Assembly: GCF_000252995.1 (NCBI RefSeq)
Contig: NC_015761.1
Location: 3,286,001-3,350,000, forward strand
Origin: Salmonella bongori NCTC 12419
Lineage (GTDB): Bacteria > Pseudomonadota > Gammaproteobacteria > Enterobacterales > Enterobacteriaceae
Length of the DNA stretch: 64,000 nucleotides
Reading direction: 5' to 3'
Shown: one piece after another, positions 43,650 through 52,557 of the stretch
Position numbering within the stretch: the stretch's first letter is position 1
Layout of the letters: every line of letters starts with the position of its first letter
The notes under the pieces: model-generated
Seen by the model: only the letters and a program-made list of their open reading frames with translations
Told to the model about the DNA's origin: nothing
The model's database searches: none
Made by a program: the position numbers and the translations under genes

Positions 43650-44834
43650 TTAGCCCAGAACTTTAGCTACAACGCCCGCGCCAACGGTACGGCCGCCTTC
43701 ACGGATTGCAAAACGCAGACCGTCGTCCATCGCGATCGGGTGGATCAGGGTAACAACCATTTTGATGTTGTCGCCCGGCATTACCATCTCTACGCCTTCC
43801 GGCAGTTCGATGGTGCCAGTCACGTCAGTCGTACGGAAGTAGAACTGCGGACGGTAGCCTTTGAAGAACGGAGTGTGACGGCCGCCTTCATCTTTGGACA
43901 GAATGTACACTTCAGATTCGAACTTGGTGTGCGGCTTGATGGTGCCCGGCTTAGCCAGTACCTGGCCACGTTCGATTTCTTCACGTTTGATACCACGCAG
44001 CAGAACACCAACGTTCTCACCAGCACGGCCTTCGTCCAGCAGTTTGCGGAACATTTCAACGCCAGTACAGGTAGACTTCTGCGTCTCTTTGATACCAACG
44101 ATTTCAACTTCTTCGCCCACTTTGATGATACCGCGCTCTACACGACCGGTAACAACGGTACCACGACCGGAGATGGAGAATACGTCTTCGATCGGCAGCA
44201 GGAACGGCTTATCAATCGCACGCTCTGGTTCCGGAATGTAAGAATCCAGGAAGCCAGCCAGTTCGATGATTTTCGCTTCCCACTCTGCGTCGCCTTCCAG
44301 CGCTTTCAGAGCAGAACCACGAACGATCGGCGTGTCGTCGCCCGGGAAGTCGTACTGAGACAGAAGTTCACGAACTTCCATTTCTACCAGCTCCAGCAGC
44401 TCTTCGTCATCAACCATGTCGCATTTGTTCAGGAACACGATGATGTACGGAACGCCTACCTGACGACCCAGCAGGATGTGCTCACGGGTCTGCGGCATCG
44501 GGCCGTCAGTCGCAGCAACAACCAGGATCGCGCCGTCCATCTGCGCAGCACCGGTGATCATGTTTTTAACATAGTCGGCGTGCCCCGGGCAGTCTACGTG
44601 TGCGTAGTGGCGAGTCGGGGTGTCATATTCAACGTGAGAAGTGTTGATGGTGATACCACGCGCTTTTTCTTCCGGCGCGTTATCGATCTGGTCGAATGCG
44701 CGGGCAGCACCGCCGTAGGTTTTAGCCAGTACGGTAGTGATGGCAGCGGTCAGGGTAGTTTTACCATGGTCAACGTGGCCGATAGTACCGACGTTAACGT
44801 GCGGTTTTGTACGTTCAAATTTTTCTTTAGACAC
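43650..44834 (-). CDS. tufA: elongation factor Tu
   Basis: EF-Tu delivers aminoacyl-tRNA to the ribosome. The start is GTG 44834 (MSKEKFERTKPHVN), as in E. coli tufA, giving 394 residues; a longer frame from 44879 has no support. The GTPase motifs GHVDHGKT, DCPGHADY and NKCDMVDD are intact. It is the last str gene, 71 bases after fusA. A near-identical tufB is expected elsewhere in the genome. Confidence 0.98.
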   Translation of the reverse strand: MSKEKFERTKPHVNVGTIGHVDHGKTTLTAAITTVLAKTYGGAARAFDQIDNAPEEKARGITINTSHVEYDTPTRHYAHVDCPGHADYVKNMITGAAQMDGAILVVAATDGPMPQTREHILLGRQVGVPYIIVFLNKCDMVDDEELLELVEMEVRELLSQYDFPGDDTPIVRGSALKALEGDAEWEAKIIELAGFLDSYIPEPERAIDKPFLLPIEDVFSISGRGTVVTGRVERGIIKVGEEVEIVGIKETQKSTCTGVEMFRKLLDEGRAGENVGVLLRGIKREEIERGQVLAKPGTIKPHTKFESEVYILSKDEGGRHTPFFKGYRPQFYFRTTDVTGTIELPEGVEMVMPGDNIKMVVTLIHPIAMDDGLRFAIREGGRTVGAGVVAKVLG

Positions 44835-44905
44835 GGCTATATTCCTTACTATAGCGCTCTCCCCTTCTGGAGAGAGCACGGGATTTTGGTTTTTAACCCT
44901 GCGGC

Positions 44906-47014
44906 TTATTTACCACGGGCTTCGATTACGGCCTGAGCAACGTTGTTCGGCGCTTCAGCATACTTCAGGAACTCCATGGAGTAAGAAGCACGGCCCTGAG
45001 TCTGGGAACGCAGGTCAGTTGCATAACCAAACATTTCAGACAGCGGAACCTGCGCACGAACGGTTTTACCCGTTGCAGTATCATCCATACCTTCGATCAT
45101 ACCACGACGACGGTTCAGGTCACCGATCACGTCACCCATGTAGTCTTCCGGCGTTTCTACTTCAACCTTCATGATTGGCTCAAGCAGAACTGGTTTTGCT
45201 TTCTTAAAGCCATCTTTAAAGGCGATAGAAGCAGCCAGTTTAAACGCCAGTTCAGAGGAGTCAACGTCATGGTAAGAACCGAAGTGCAGACGCACACCGA
45301 GATCAACTACCGGATAACCAGCCAGCGGACCAGATTTCAGCTGTTCCTGGATACCTTTATCAACAGCCGGGATGTATTCGCCAGGAATCACACCACCTTT
45401 GATGTCGTTGATAAATTCGTAACCCACACCACCTGGCTCCAGCGGATACATGTCGATAACAACATGACCATACTGACCACGACCACCGGACTGTTTCGCG
45501 TGTTTACCTTCAATACCGGTAACTTTTTCGCGAATCGTTTCACGGTAAGCAACCTGCGGTTTACCTACGTTAGCTTCAACGTTGAATTCACGCTTCATAC
45601 GGTCAACGATGATTTCGAGGTGCAGTTCGCCCATACCCGCGATGATGGTCTGGTTAGATTCTTCGTCAGTCCATACACGGAAAGACGGGTCTTCCTTCGC
45701 CAGACGGCCCAGAGCCAGACCCATTTTTTCCTGGTCAGCTTTGGTTTTCGGTTCAACCGCGATAGAGATAACCGGCTCAGGGAATTCCATACGCTCCAGA
45801 ATGATCGGCGCGCTTGGATCACACAGGGTATCACCCGTGGTCACGTCTTTCAGGCCGATTGCAGCAGCGATGTCGCCCGCACGAACTTCTTTGATCTCTT
45901 CACGTTTGTTCGCGTGCATCTGTACGATACGACCGAAACGCTCACGTGCGGATTTCACGGAGTTCAGGATGGTGTCACCGGAGTTAACCACGCCAGAGTA
46001 CACACGGAAGAACGTCAGGTTACCCACAAACGGGTCAGTAGCGATTTTGAACGCCAGAGCAGCAAACGGCTCTTTATCGTCAGAATGACGCTCAGCCGGC
46101 GTATCTTTACCGTCGTCCAGAATACCTTTGATCGCTGGTACGTCAGTCGGCGCTGGCAGGTAATCAATTACCGCATCCAGCATCGCCTGAACACCTTTGT
46201 TCTTGAATGCAGAACCACAGGTTACCAGGATAATTTCGTTGTTCAGAACGCGCTGACGCAGAGCCTGTTTAATCTCTTCTTCAGTCAGTTCTTCACCGCC
46301 CAGGTATTTCTCCATCAGCTCTTCAGATGCTTCCGCAGCGGACTCGATCAGGTTCTGGTGCCATTCTTCAGCCAGTTCCTGCATGTCAGCCGGGATATCT
46401 TCGTAAGTGAAGGTTACACCACGGTCTTCTTCATTCCAGTTGATGGCTTTCATTTTCACCAGGTCAACAACACCAGTGAACGCTTCTTCAGCGCCAATCG
46501 CCAACTGCAGCGGAACCGGGTTCGCGCCCAGACGGGTTTTGATCTGACCAACAACTTTCAGGAAGTTCGCGCCCATACGGTCCATTTTGTTAACGAACGC
46601 GATGCGCGGAACTTTATATTTGTTCGCCTGACGCCATACGGTTTCAGACTGCGGCTGAACACCACCAACTGCACAGTAAACCATTACCGCACCGTCAAGA
46701 ACACGCATGGAACGTTCTACTTCGATAGTGAAGTCAACGTGCCCCGGGGTGTCGATGATGTTGATGCGGTGCGGTTCATACTGCTTAGCCATACCAGACC
46801 AGAATGCAGTAGTTGCTGCGGAGGTAATGGTAATACCACGCTCCTGCTCCTGCTCCATCCAGTCCATGGTTGCGGCGCCTTCATGAACTTCACCGATTTT
46901 GTGGTTTACACCGGTGTAGAACAGAATACGTTCGGTAGTAGTGGTTTTACCGGCGTCGATGTGCGCACTGATACCGATGTTACGGTAGCGTGCGATGGGT
47001 GTTGTACGAGCCAT
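44906..47014 (-). CDS. fusA: elongation factor G, divergent 702-residue allele
   Basis: EF-G drives translocation and, with RRF, ribosome recycling. The GTPase motifs AHIDAGKTT, DTPGHVDF and NKMD are intact and the frame is whole. The N-terminal 180 residues read like Salmonella EF-G. Later segments differ from the Salmonella and E. coli form I remember: NEEDRGVTFTYED, PAPTDVPAIKG, RHSDDKEPF, LEPGGVGYEF (two residues shorter than LEPGSNPKGYEF), PEDYMGDVIGDLNRRRG, MDDTATGKTV and DLRSQTQGRAS. These forms and the 702-residue length are those I associate with Yersinia and its relatives. Recombination with a foreign donor is the simplest explanation. rpsG lies 97 bases upstream. Confidence 0.97.
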   Translation of the reverse strand: MARTTPIARYRNIGISAHIDAGKTTTTERILFYTGVNHKIGEVHEGAATMDWMEQEQERGITITSAATTAFWSGMAKQYEPHRINIIDTPGHVDFTIEVERSMRVLDGAVMVYCAVGGVQPQSETVWRQANKYKVPRIAFVNKMDRMGANFLKVVGQIKTRLGANPVPLQLAIGAEEAFTGVVDLVKMKAINWNEEDRGVTFTYEDIPADMQELAEEWHQNLIESAAEASEELMEKYLGGEELTEEEIKQALRQRVLNNEIILVTCGSAFKNKGVQAMLDAVIDYLPAPTDVPAIKGILDDGKDTPAERHSDDKEPFAALAFKIATDPFVGNLTFFRVYSGVVNSGDTILNSVKSARERFGRIVQMHANKREEIKEVRAGDIAAAIGLKDVTTGDTLCDPSAPIILERMEFPEPVISIAVEPKTKADQEKMGLALGRLAKEDPSFRVWTDEESNQTIIAGMGELHLEIIVDRMKREFNVEANVGKPQVAYRETIREKVTGIEGKHAKQSGGRGQYGHVVIDMYPLEPGGVGYEFINDIKGGVIPGEYIPAVDKGIQEQLKSGPLAGYPVVDLGVRLHFGSYHDVDSSELAFKLAASIAFKDGFKKAKPVLLEPIMKVEVETPEDYMGDVIGDLNRRRGMIEGMDDTATGKTVRAQVPLSEMFGYATDLRSQTQGRASYSMEFLKYAEAPNNVAQAVIEARGK

Positions 47015-47111
47015 TTGATTCCTCGTTTATATCTTTAGGCGTTCAGATTAAGTAACCCAGATCGGGCGGCTTACCTGAAGCGCCCGCCTGGTGACTATGA
47101 CTCCGAAGGGA

Positions 47112-47582
47112 TTACCAACGGTAGTGAGCGAACGCCTTGTTGGCTTCTGCCATACGGTGAACGTCTTCACGTTTCTTAACTGCAGTACCTTTGTTGTCTG
47201 CAGCATCAGAAAGTTCGTTCGCCAGGCGCAGAGCCATGGATTTATCACCGCGTTTACGAGCAGCTTCAACGATCCAACGCATTGCCAGAGCATTACGACG
47301 AACCGGACGGACTTCAACTGGTACCTGATAAGTAGAACCACCAACGCGGCGAGACTTAACTTCGACAGTCGGGCGCACGTTTTCGAGAGCTACTTCGAAA
47401 GCTTCCAGTTCAGATTTACCAGAACGCTGAGCCAGGGTCTCCAGCGCGCTGTATACGATTGATTCTGCAGTAGATTTTTTACCATCTACCATCAGGATAT
47501 TGACAAATTTAGCCAGCAGTTCTGATCCGAACTTCGGATCCGGCAGAATTTTACGCTGACCAATGACGCGACGACGTGGCAT
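47112..47582 (-). CDS. rpsG: 30S ribosomal protein S7
   Basis: The 156-residue S7 nucleates the small-subunit head. It ends AFAHYRW without the extension seen in E. coli K-12. In E. coli S7 represses the str operon by binding the rpsL-rpsG gap, which is 95 bases here (47583-47677). Confidence 0.99.
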   Translation of the reverse strand: MPRRRVIGQRKILPDPKFGSELLAKFVNILMVDGKKSTAESIVYSALETLAQRSGKSELEAFEVALENVRPTVEVKSRRVGGSTYQVPVEVRPVRRNALAMRWIVEAARKRGDKSMALRLANELSDAADNKGTAVKKREDVHRMAEANKAFAHYRW

Positions 47583-47677
47583 GGAAATACTCCGTTGTTA
47601 ATTCAGGATTGTCCAAAACTCTACGAGTTTAGTTTGACATTAATTTAAAACGTTTGGCCTTACTTAACGGAGAACCA

Positions 47678-48155
<478 letters not shown>

Positions 48156-48177
48156 GAAATATACAACGATCCCGCCA

Positions 48178-48465
48178 TCACCAGGCCATCTGGCTGGCAT
48201 ACTTAACCGTGAGTCTGACGAAGTCAGTATAGTCAACCCTGACGACGCTGTCTGAAATTTGACCACTTAAGCCGCGGGCGTCAATATCTTCTTTTAAGGC
48301 ATAAAGCGTTATGGGGGCGTTACGCAGGCTTTCAAGGAAGCGATTGCCTTCAATAGCGACAGTAACGCCATCCTGAAGTAACAAAAGTGCATCCCCCTCT
48401 TTTAGCAGGCGTAGCAAAGCGGGAAAATCAACGCCCGAGGCGGAATGGTGTAAAGTATGCAGCAT
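48178..48465 (-). CDS. tusB: sulfur-relay protein TusB
   Basis: TusB is part of the TusBCD heterohexamer that passes sulfur from TusA to TusE for 2-thiolation of tRNA wobble uridine (Glu, Gln, Lys). The 95-residue length is standard. It follows tusC by 7 bases in the order yheO-tusD-tusC-tusB. Confidence 0.95.
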   Translation of the reverse strand: MLHTLHHSASGVDFPALLRLLKEGDALLLLQDGVTVAIEGNRFLESLRNAPITLYALKEDIDARGLSGQISDSVVRVDYTDFVRLTVKYASQMAW

Positions 48466-48472
48466 AAACGCC

Positions 48473-48829
48473 TCAGAATCTCAGAATGACATCATAGTTG
48501 CCAAGCTCCCGGCGTAACGCCACGGGTTCAAGGGGCGTGGCGTCTACCACAAAATTAACGTTCTCCAGACCACGCTCGCGCAGCGATGCCGCGCAGATCC
48601 AGCATTGATCAATATCGTACAAATCAAAGAGCTTGAAAGTAGCAATATAGTCACGCGCCAGCACAGCGTCTGGTTTTTGTCCTGGTAATAACTGAAAGAC
48701 GCCGTCGCTGATAAAAAAGACGCCTAGCGCTTCCGTTAGCGCTGACGTCGCCAGCAGCGCATCCAGCCCTTCACGACCAGAGGCGCTACCGTGCGGCGCG
48801 GTGGAAAAGACAAATGCAATACGTTTCAT
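48473..48829 (-). CDS. tusC: sulfur-relay protein TusC
   Basis: A 118-residue DsrF-like subunit of the TusBCD complex. Its ATG overlaps the tusD stop by one base. Confidence 0.95.
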
Positions 48830-49215
48830 TAAAACTGCACCACCCGATCGCAGGTGAGAGATGCCTCCGCCAACGCGCCCAGTCCGCTTAGCGTAAAGCC
48901 CGGCTGAAGATTAGCGGACGGCAGACCCAACCTGAGCGCTTCGGTTTCATCAACAATACCGCGACGAAGCGCCGCCGCCACGCAGATGTTCAGCACCACG
49001 CCATATTGCGTGTTTAGTTGCTGCCAGGCGCGTACCAAATCGTATTCATCGCTGGCCGGCGAGGTCAGGAGATTAGCGTTATAAACGCCTTCACGATAAA
49101 AAAATACGCTGGCCAACTCATGCCCCTCATTGAGCAGCGCGTGGGCGAACTGCAATGCGCTGCTGGCCAGCTGGGTACCATATGCCGGCCCGGTGACCAT
49201 AATGGCATAACGCAT
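48829..49215 (-). CDS. tusD: sulfur-relay protein TusD
   Basis: The 128-residue DsrE-like catalytic subunit carries the persulfide-accepting cysteine in [11 protein letters not shown] (about residue 78). It overlaps yheO and tusC by one base each, so the three are translationally coupled. Confidence 0.96.
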
Positions 49216-49937
49216 TACTTATCCTGCCCCTGAAAATCGCCACTTTTGAACTGGCGAATATAGAGGTAAACCGTATGCTTTGAAATATTGAGACGATCGG
49301 CCACCTGATTAATCGCGTCTTTAATATCAAAAATACCTTTTTCATAGAGGTTAAGGACAATCTGACGATTTTTCGCATTGTTAGAGACATTACGATCGGC
49401 ATTCACCTCTTCAATAGTGAACTCCAGCGTCTGCGTGACTAAATCTTCTACCGAGGAGGCAAAATTAACCGCCGAGCCAACTTCCGGCGTTTCCGGTGGA
49501 ATAAAAGTGTTCATGATTTGCGAAAATGGCACATCAAGATTCATGTTAATACACAGTAGACCAATGACGCGATGCTCGCGATTGCGAATGGCAATTGTCA
49601 ACGACTTCATCAAGACACCGCTTTTCGCGCGTGTGAAATAGCATTTCGACACGCTGCTGTCCGCCCCCGTCATATCGTGCAACATGCGCAACGCGAGGTC
49701 GGTAATCGGCGAGCCAATCTTACGGCCCGTATGTTCACCATTGGCGATACGAATGGCCGAACATTTTAGATCCTGCAAAGAGTGCAATACGATTTCACAA
49801 TGGGAACCTATAAGCATCGCTAACCCGTCCACTACCGCTTCGTAGGATTTCAGAATATCGAAGTCGGTTTGATCGAAGGGACGCTGATCCAGTAAATCAA
49901 GTTCACTGGTTTCGTTGGTTAAAAGCGACCTGGACAT
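49215..49937 (-). CDS. yheO: YheO PAS-domain DNA-binding protein
   Basis: The 240-residue protein has an N-terminal YheO-type PAS-like domain (about 30-140) and a C-terminal helix-turn-helix (KDAINQVADRLNISKHTVYLYI). The family is thought to be regulatory, but no targets are established. ATG 49937 (MSRSLLTNE) is the conserved start; four further residues upstream are possible. It heads the yheO-tusDCB operon. Confidence 0.93.
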   Translation of the reverse strand: MSRSLLTNETSELDLLDQRPFDQTDFDILKSYEAVVDGLAMLIGSHCEIVLHSLQDLKCSAIRIANGEHTGRKIGSPITDLALRMLHDMTGADSSVSKCYFTRAKSGVLMKSLTIAIRNREHRVIGLLCINMNLDVPFSQIMNTFIPPETPEVGSAVNFASSVEDLVTQTLEFTIEEVNADRNVSNNAKNRQIVLNLYEKGIFDIKDAINQVADRLNISKHTVYLYIRQFKSGDFQGQDK

Positions 49938-50174
49938 GAAAAAAAACACTCCTTTTCAGGAGCCTGTCGTTATGTTTTCAGGGCAGGCTCATTATTTACG
50001 CGGATGATTAAATTAATACAGTGAGGGTTCCTCTTTCCAGTACTAATTTACTCGTCATATTTCAGGCTACGTGCGTATTGGCGGTCTTTCAGCCTACAGT
50101 CTCGCCCTTAACGACCAGCGCAAACGCCGTTATCCTGAAAATCAAATTACGCTGAGTAATATATCCGGCCTGCA

Positions 50175-50207
50175 TAAAAAAAACCGCCGCTATAACAAGC
50201 GGCGGTT
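50175..50207 (-). terminator. fkpA terminator
   Basis: AACCGCCGC (50182-50190) and GCGGCGGTT (50199-50207) form a stem followed on the minus strand by a run of T. The rest of the gap to yheO holds no gene. Confidence 0.92.
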
Positions 50208-50215
50208 CTCAATTT

Positions 50216-51034
50216 TTATTTTTTAGCAGCATCTGCGGCTTTAGCGTCAGCCGCGTCAGCAGGTTTGGCATCCGCTTTCGGCGCTGGTTTGATATCCAGC
50301 AGTTCTACGTCGAAGACCAGAGTGGAATTCGCCGGGATACCCGGAACACCGGTTTTACCGTAGGCCAGCGCTGGCGGAATAACCAGCTTAATTTTGCCGC
50401 CTTTCTTGATGTTTTTCAGACCTTCTGTCCAACCAGGGATAACGCCATCCAGACGGAAGGAGAGCGGCTCGCCGCGGGTGTAAGAGTTATCGAACTCTTT
50501 ACCGTCGATCAGCGTACCTTTGTAGTTCACTACAACAGTATCGCTATCTTTCGGCGCTTCGCCAGTCCCTTCTTTTTCTACCTTGTAGAGTAGACCGGTT
50601 TTAGAGGTCTTCACGCCTTTCTCTTTAGCAAAAGCGTCGCGGAAAGTTTTGCCTTTTGCTTCGTTATCAGCAGCGTCTTTTTCCATTTTCGCCTGAGCGG
50701 CGGTCTTCACGCGTGCTTCAAAAGCCTGCAAAGTCTGTTCGATTTCCTGATCAGACAGTTTGCTCTTATCGGCGAATGCATCCTGAACGCCAGCAATTAG
50801 CTGATCTTTGTCCAGTTTGATTCCCAGTTTTTCCTGCTCTTTAAGCGAATTTTCCATATAACGACCCAGCGAAGCGCCCAGCGCATAAGCCGCTTTTTGA
50901 TCGTCATTTTTAAATGCTGCTTTGCTATCAGCGGTAGCTGCCGGTTTTGCTGCCTCGGCAGCAAAAGTGATCGGAGCGTGCATAGCAACGGCCATCGTAG
51001 TCGCCAGCAGCGTGGCTTTAAACAGTGATTTCAT
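50216..51034 (-). CDS. fkpA: periplasmic FKBP-type peptidyl-prolyl isomerase FkpA
   Basis: FkpA is a periplasmic chaperone and proline isomerase. The 272-residue product starts at ATG 51034 (MKSLFKATLL) with a cleavable signal (cut after ITFAA-type site, about residue 25). A dimerising N-terminal helix region and a C-terminal FKBP domain (about 150-250, with VVVNYKGTLIDGKEFDNS) follow. The Ala/Lys/Asp-rich tail is low-complexity. A sigma-E-type promoter lies upstream. Confidence 0.97.
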   Translation of the reverse strand: MKSLFKATLLATTMAVAMHAPITFAAEAAKPAATADSKAAFKNDDQKAAYALGASLGRYMENSLKEQEKLGIKLDKDQLIAGVQDAFADKSKLSDQEIEQTLQAFEARVKTAAQAKMEKDAADNEAKGKTFRDAFAKEKGVKTSKTGLLYKVEKEGTGEAPKDSDTVVVNYKGTLIDGKEFDNSYTRGEPLSFRLDGVIPGWTEGLKNIKKGGKIKLVIPPALAYGKTGVPGIPANSTLVFDVELLDIKPAPKADAKPADAADAKAADAAKK

Positions 51035-51145
51035 CCATATCTCCAGGGCCGGGGCATCTCGCCCCATGTTAACTTACCTAAGAAGCGTACTATAAATCGT
51101 TGTAGAACAAATCAACATACGAACACGCCCTATTATCACTTCTTT

Positions 51146-51173
51146 TCAGACTCTTTTTGTTTAAATTAGTTTC
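51146..51173 (-). promoter_or_regulatory. probable sigma-E promoter of fkpA
   Basis: On the minus strand GAAACTA (51173-51167), a 16-base spacer and TCTGA (51150-51146) fit the sigma-E pattern, and fkpA is a known sigma-E target in E. coli. The start would lie about 105 bases before the ATG. Confidence 0.65.
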
Positions 51174-51252
51174 GTCGGGTGCGTAATGGTTGCTGTGCAA
51201 CCCGACAAAGTTAAGTAGAATCCGCCGACGGAGACAACAAAAGAGGTACATC

Positions 51253-51471
51253 ATGCAGGATATCACGATGGAAGCTCGTCTGGCTGAGCTGGAAAGCCGT
51301 CTGGCGTTCCAGGAGATTACCATAGAAGAACTAAACCTGACGGTAACCGCACATGAAATGGAGATGGCGAAGCTACGCGATCATCTGCGTTTGCTCACCG
51401 AAAAGCTAAAAGCCAGCCAGCCGTCAAACATCGCCTCTCCGGCGGAAGAAACACCGCCGCCGCATTATTGA
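51253..51471 (+). CDS. slyX: SlyX protein
   Basis: SlyX is a 72-residue coiled-coil protein of unknown function; the heptad-rich segment LAELESRLAFQEITIEEL covers most of its N-terminal half, and it ends with the conserved TPPPHY. ATG 51253 gives the family start. A terminator follows. Confidence 0.95.
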   Translation: MQDITMEARLAELESRLAFQEITIEELNLTVTAHEMEMAKLRDHLRLLTEKLKASQPSNIASPAEETPPPHY

Positions 51472-51478
51472 GACGAAA

Positions 51479-51506
51479 AAAAAGCGGGATTAACCCGCTT
51501 TTTTTG
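51479..51506 (+). terminator. slyX terminator
   Basis: AAAGCGGG and CCCGCTTT flank ATTAA and are followed by T-run. Confidence 0.92.
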
Positions 51507-51535
51507 TACCCGATGATTTATCGAACCGATGATAA

Positions 51536-51659
51536 TACCCCAAGGATTTCGAGTCACAGCAAGGCGGCAAGCTTGAAAATTCCCCGGGAGCATAGATAAC
51601 TATGTGACCGGGGTTTGAAAGCGTAGCCAACACCGCTGTGGCTTGAAAGACGTCGGGGA
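51536..51659. repeat. dispersed palindromic element, copy B, between slyX and slyD
   Basis: This 124-base segment between the convergent slyX and slyD stops has inverted ends (TACCCCAAGG... and ...CGGGGATTA). On the minus strand it shares GTTGGCTACG, GGTCACATAG, CTATGCTCC and CTTGCCGCCTTGCTG with copy A in the rRNA spacer. It abuts the slyD stop codon and could serve as its 3'-end structure. Confidence 0.8.
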
Positions 51660-52253
51660 TTAGTGGCAACCGCAGCCACCGTGGCCTTTACCGCCGCCGC
51701 AGCAGCCTTCACCGCCGTGCTCGTGACCGTGGTCATGACCGTGACCGCCGCAGCAACCGTCGTGGTCATGATCGTGGTGATGGTCATGCGCGCCGTGAAC
51801 GTGGCCATGAGCCAGCTCTTCTTCGGTCGCTTCACGAATCGCCACTACTTCAACATTGAATTTCAGATTCTGGCCAGCCAGCATGTGGTTACCGTCAACC
51901 ACTACGTGGTCATCTTCCACTTCGGTAATCTCTACCGGTACCGGGCCCTGATCGGTTTCCGCCAGGAAACGCATACCTACTTGCAGTTCATCAACGCCCA
52001 TGAAGACGTCTTTAGGCACGCGCTGCACCAGGTTTTCGTCATACTGACCGTAAGCGTCGTTTGCGCCAACAGCAACATCGAATTTATCGCCAACTTCATG
52101 GCCTTCCAGCGCGGTTTCCAGGCCAGAGATCAGGGAGCCGTGGCCGTGCAGGTAGTCCAGCGGCGCACTCACCGGAGACTCATCAACCAACACACCGTCT
52201 TCTGTACGTACCTGATAGGCCAGGCTGACCACCAGGTCTTTTGCTACTTTCAT
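51660..52253 (-). CDS. slyD: SlyD peptidyl-prolyl isomerase and metallochaperone
   Basis: SlyD is a cytoplasmic FKBP-type isomerase and chaperone that also feeds nickel to hydrogenase. The 197-residue product has an FKBP domain split by the insert-in-flap chaperone domain (about 1-150) and a His/Cys/Asp-rich metal-binding tail (DHHHDHDHDGCCGGHGHDHG region). It overexpresses lysis sensitivity to phage phiX174 in E. coli. Confidence 0.98.
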   Translation of the reverse strand: MKVAKDLVVSLAYQVRTEDGVLVDESPVSAPLDYLHGHGSLISGLETALEGHEVGDKFDVAVGANDAYGQYDENLVQRVPKDVFMGVDELQVGMRFLAETDQGPVPVEITEVEDDHVVVDGNHMLAGQNLKFNVEVVAIREATEEELAHGHVHGAHDHHHDHDHDGCCGGHGHDHGHEHGGEGCCGGGKGHGGCGCH

Positions 52254-52347
52254 GATATCTCCTGAGCATGGGAAGAATAGTGGCGCAGATTGTAGCGGAA
52301 TTCTGCAGCCGTGTACCCTTTAGCTTAAAAAAACCTGCGGTATATCG

Positions 52348-52548
52348 CTAGTCCGGATGAAAAATCCCGATCACTTGCTCTTCTTTACGAACATGCTCGC
52401 GAACCTCTTTATCCGCCTCCCGCATTTGATGTCCGCACTTAACGCATTCAACAATATCGACATTATTTTCACGCCACATCGCCATGGTATCCTGACCCTG
52501 ACAGGCCGGGCATTTCGCACCTGCAATAAAACGTTTACGGATTGCCAT
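52348..52548 (-). CDS. yheV: YheV family zinc-ribbon protein
   Basis: A 66-residue protein with two CxxC pairs (CPAC, CVKC), likely a zinc ribbon. Function unknown. It follows kefB by 9 bases, so it is probably in the kefGB transcript. Confidence 0.92.
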   Translation of the reverse strand: MAIRKRFIAGAKCPACQGQDTMAMWRENNVDIVECVKCGHQMREADKEVREHVRKEEQVIGIFHPD

Positions 52549-52557
52549 TGTTATCCT

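Noticed and set aside
43740..44936. 398-codon frame opposite tufA
   Set aside because: Same codon-bias artefact; no family similarity and no independent promoter or ribosome site seen.
45269..47038. 589-codon open frame on the plus strand
   Set aside because: It lies entirely opposite fusA. Strong codon bias of the real gene keeps the antisense frame open; its product has no recognisable domain.
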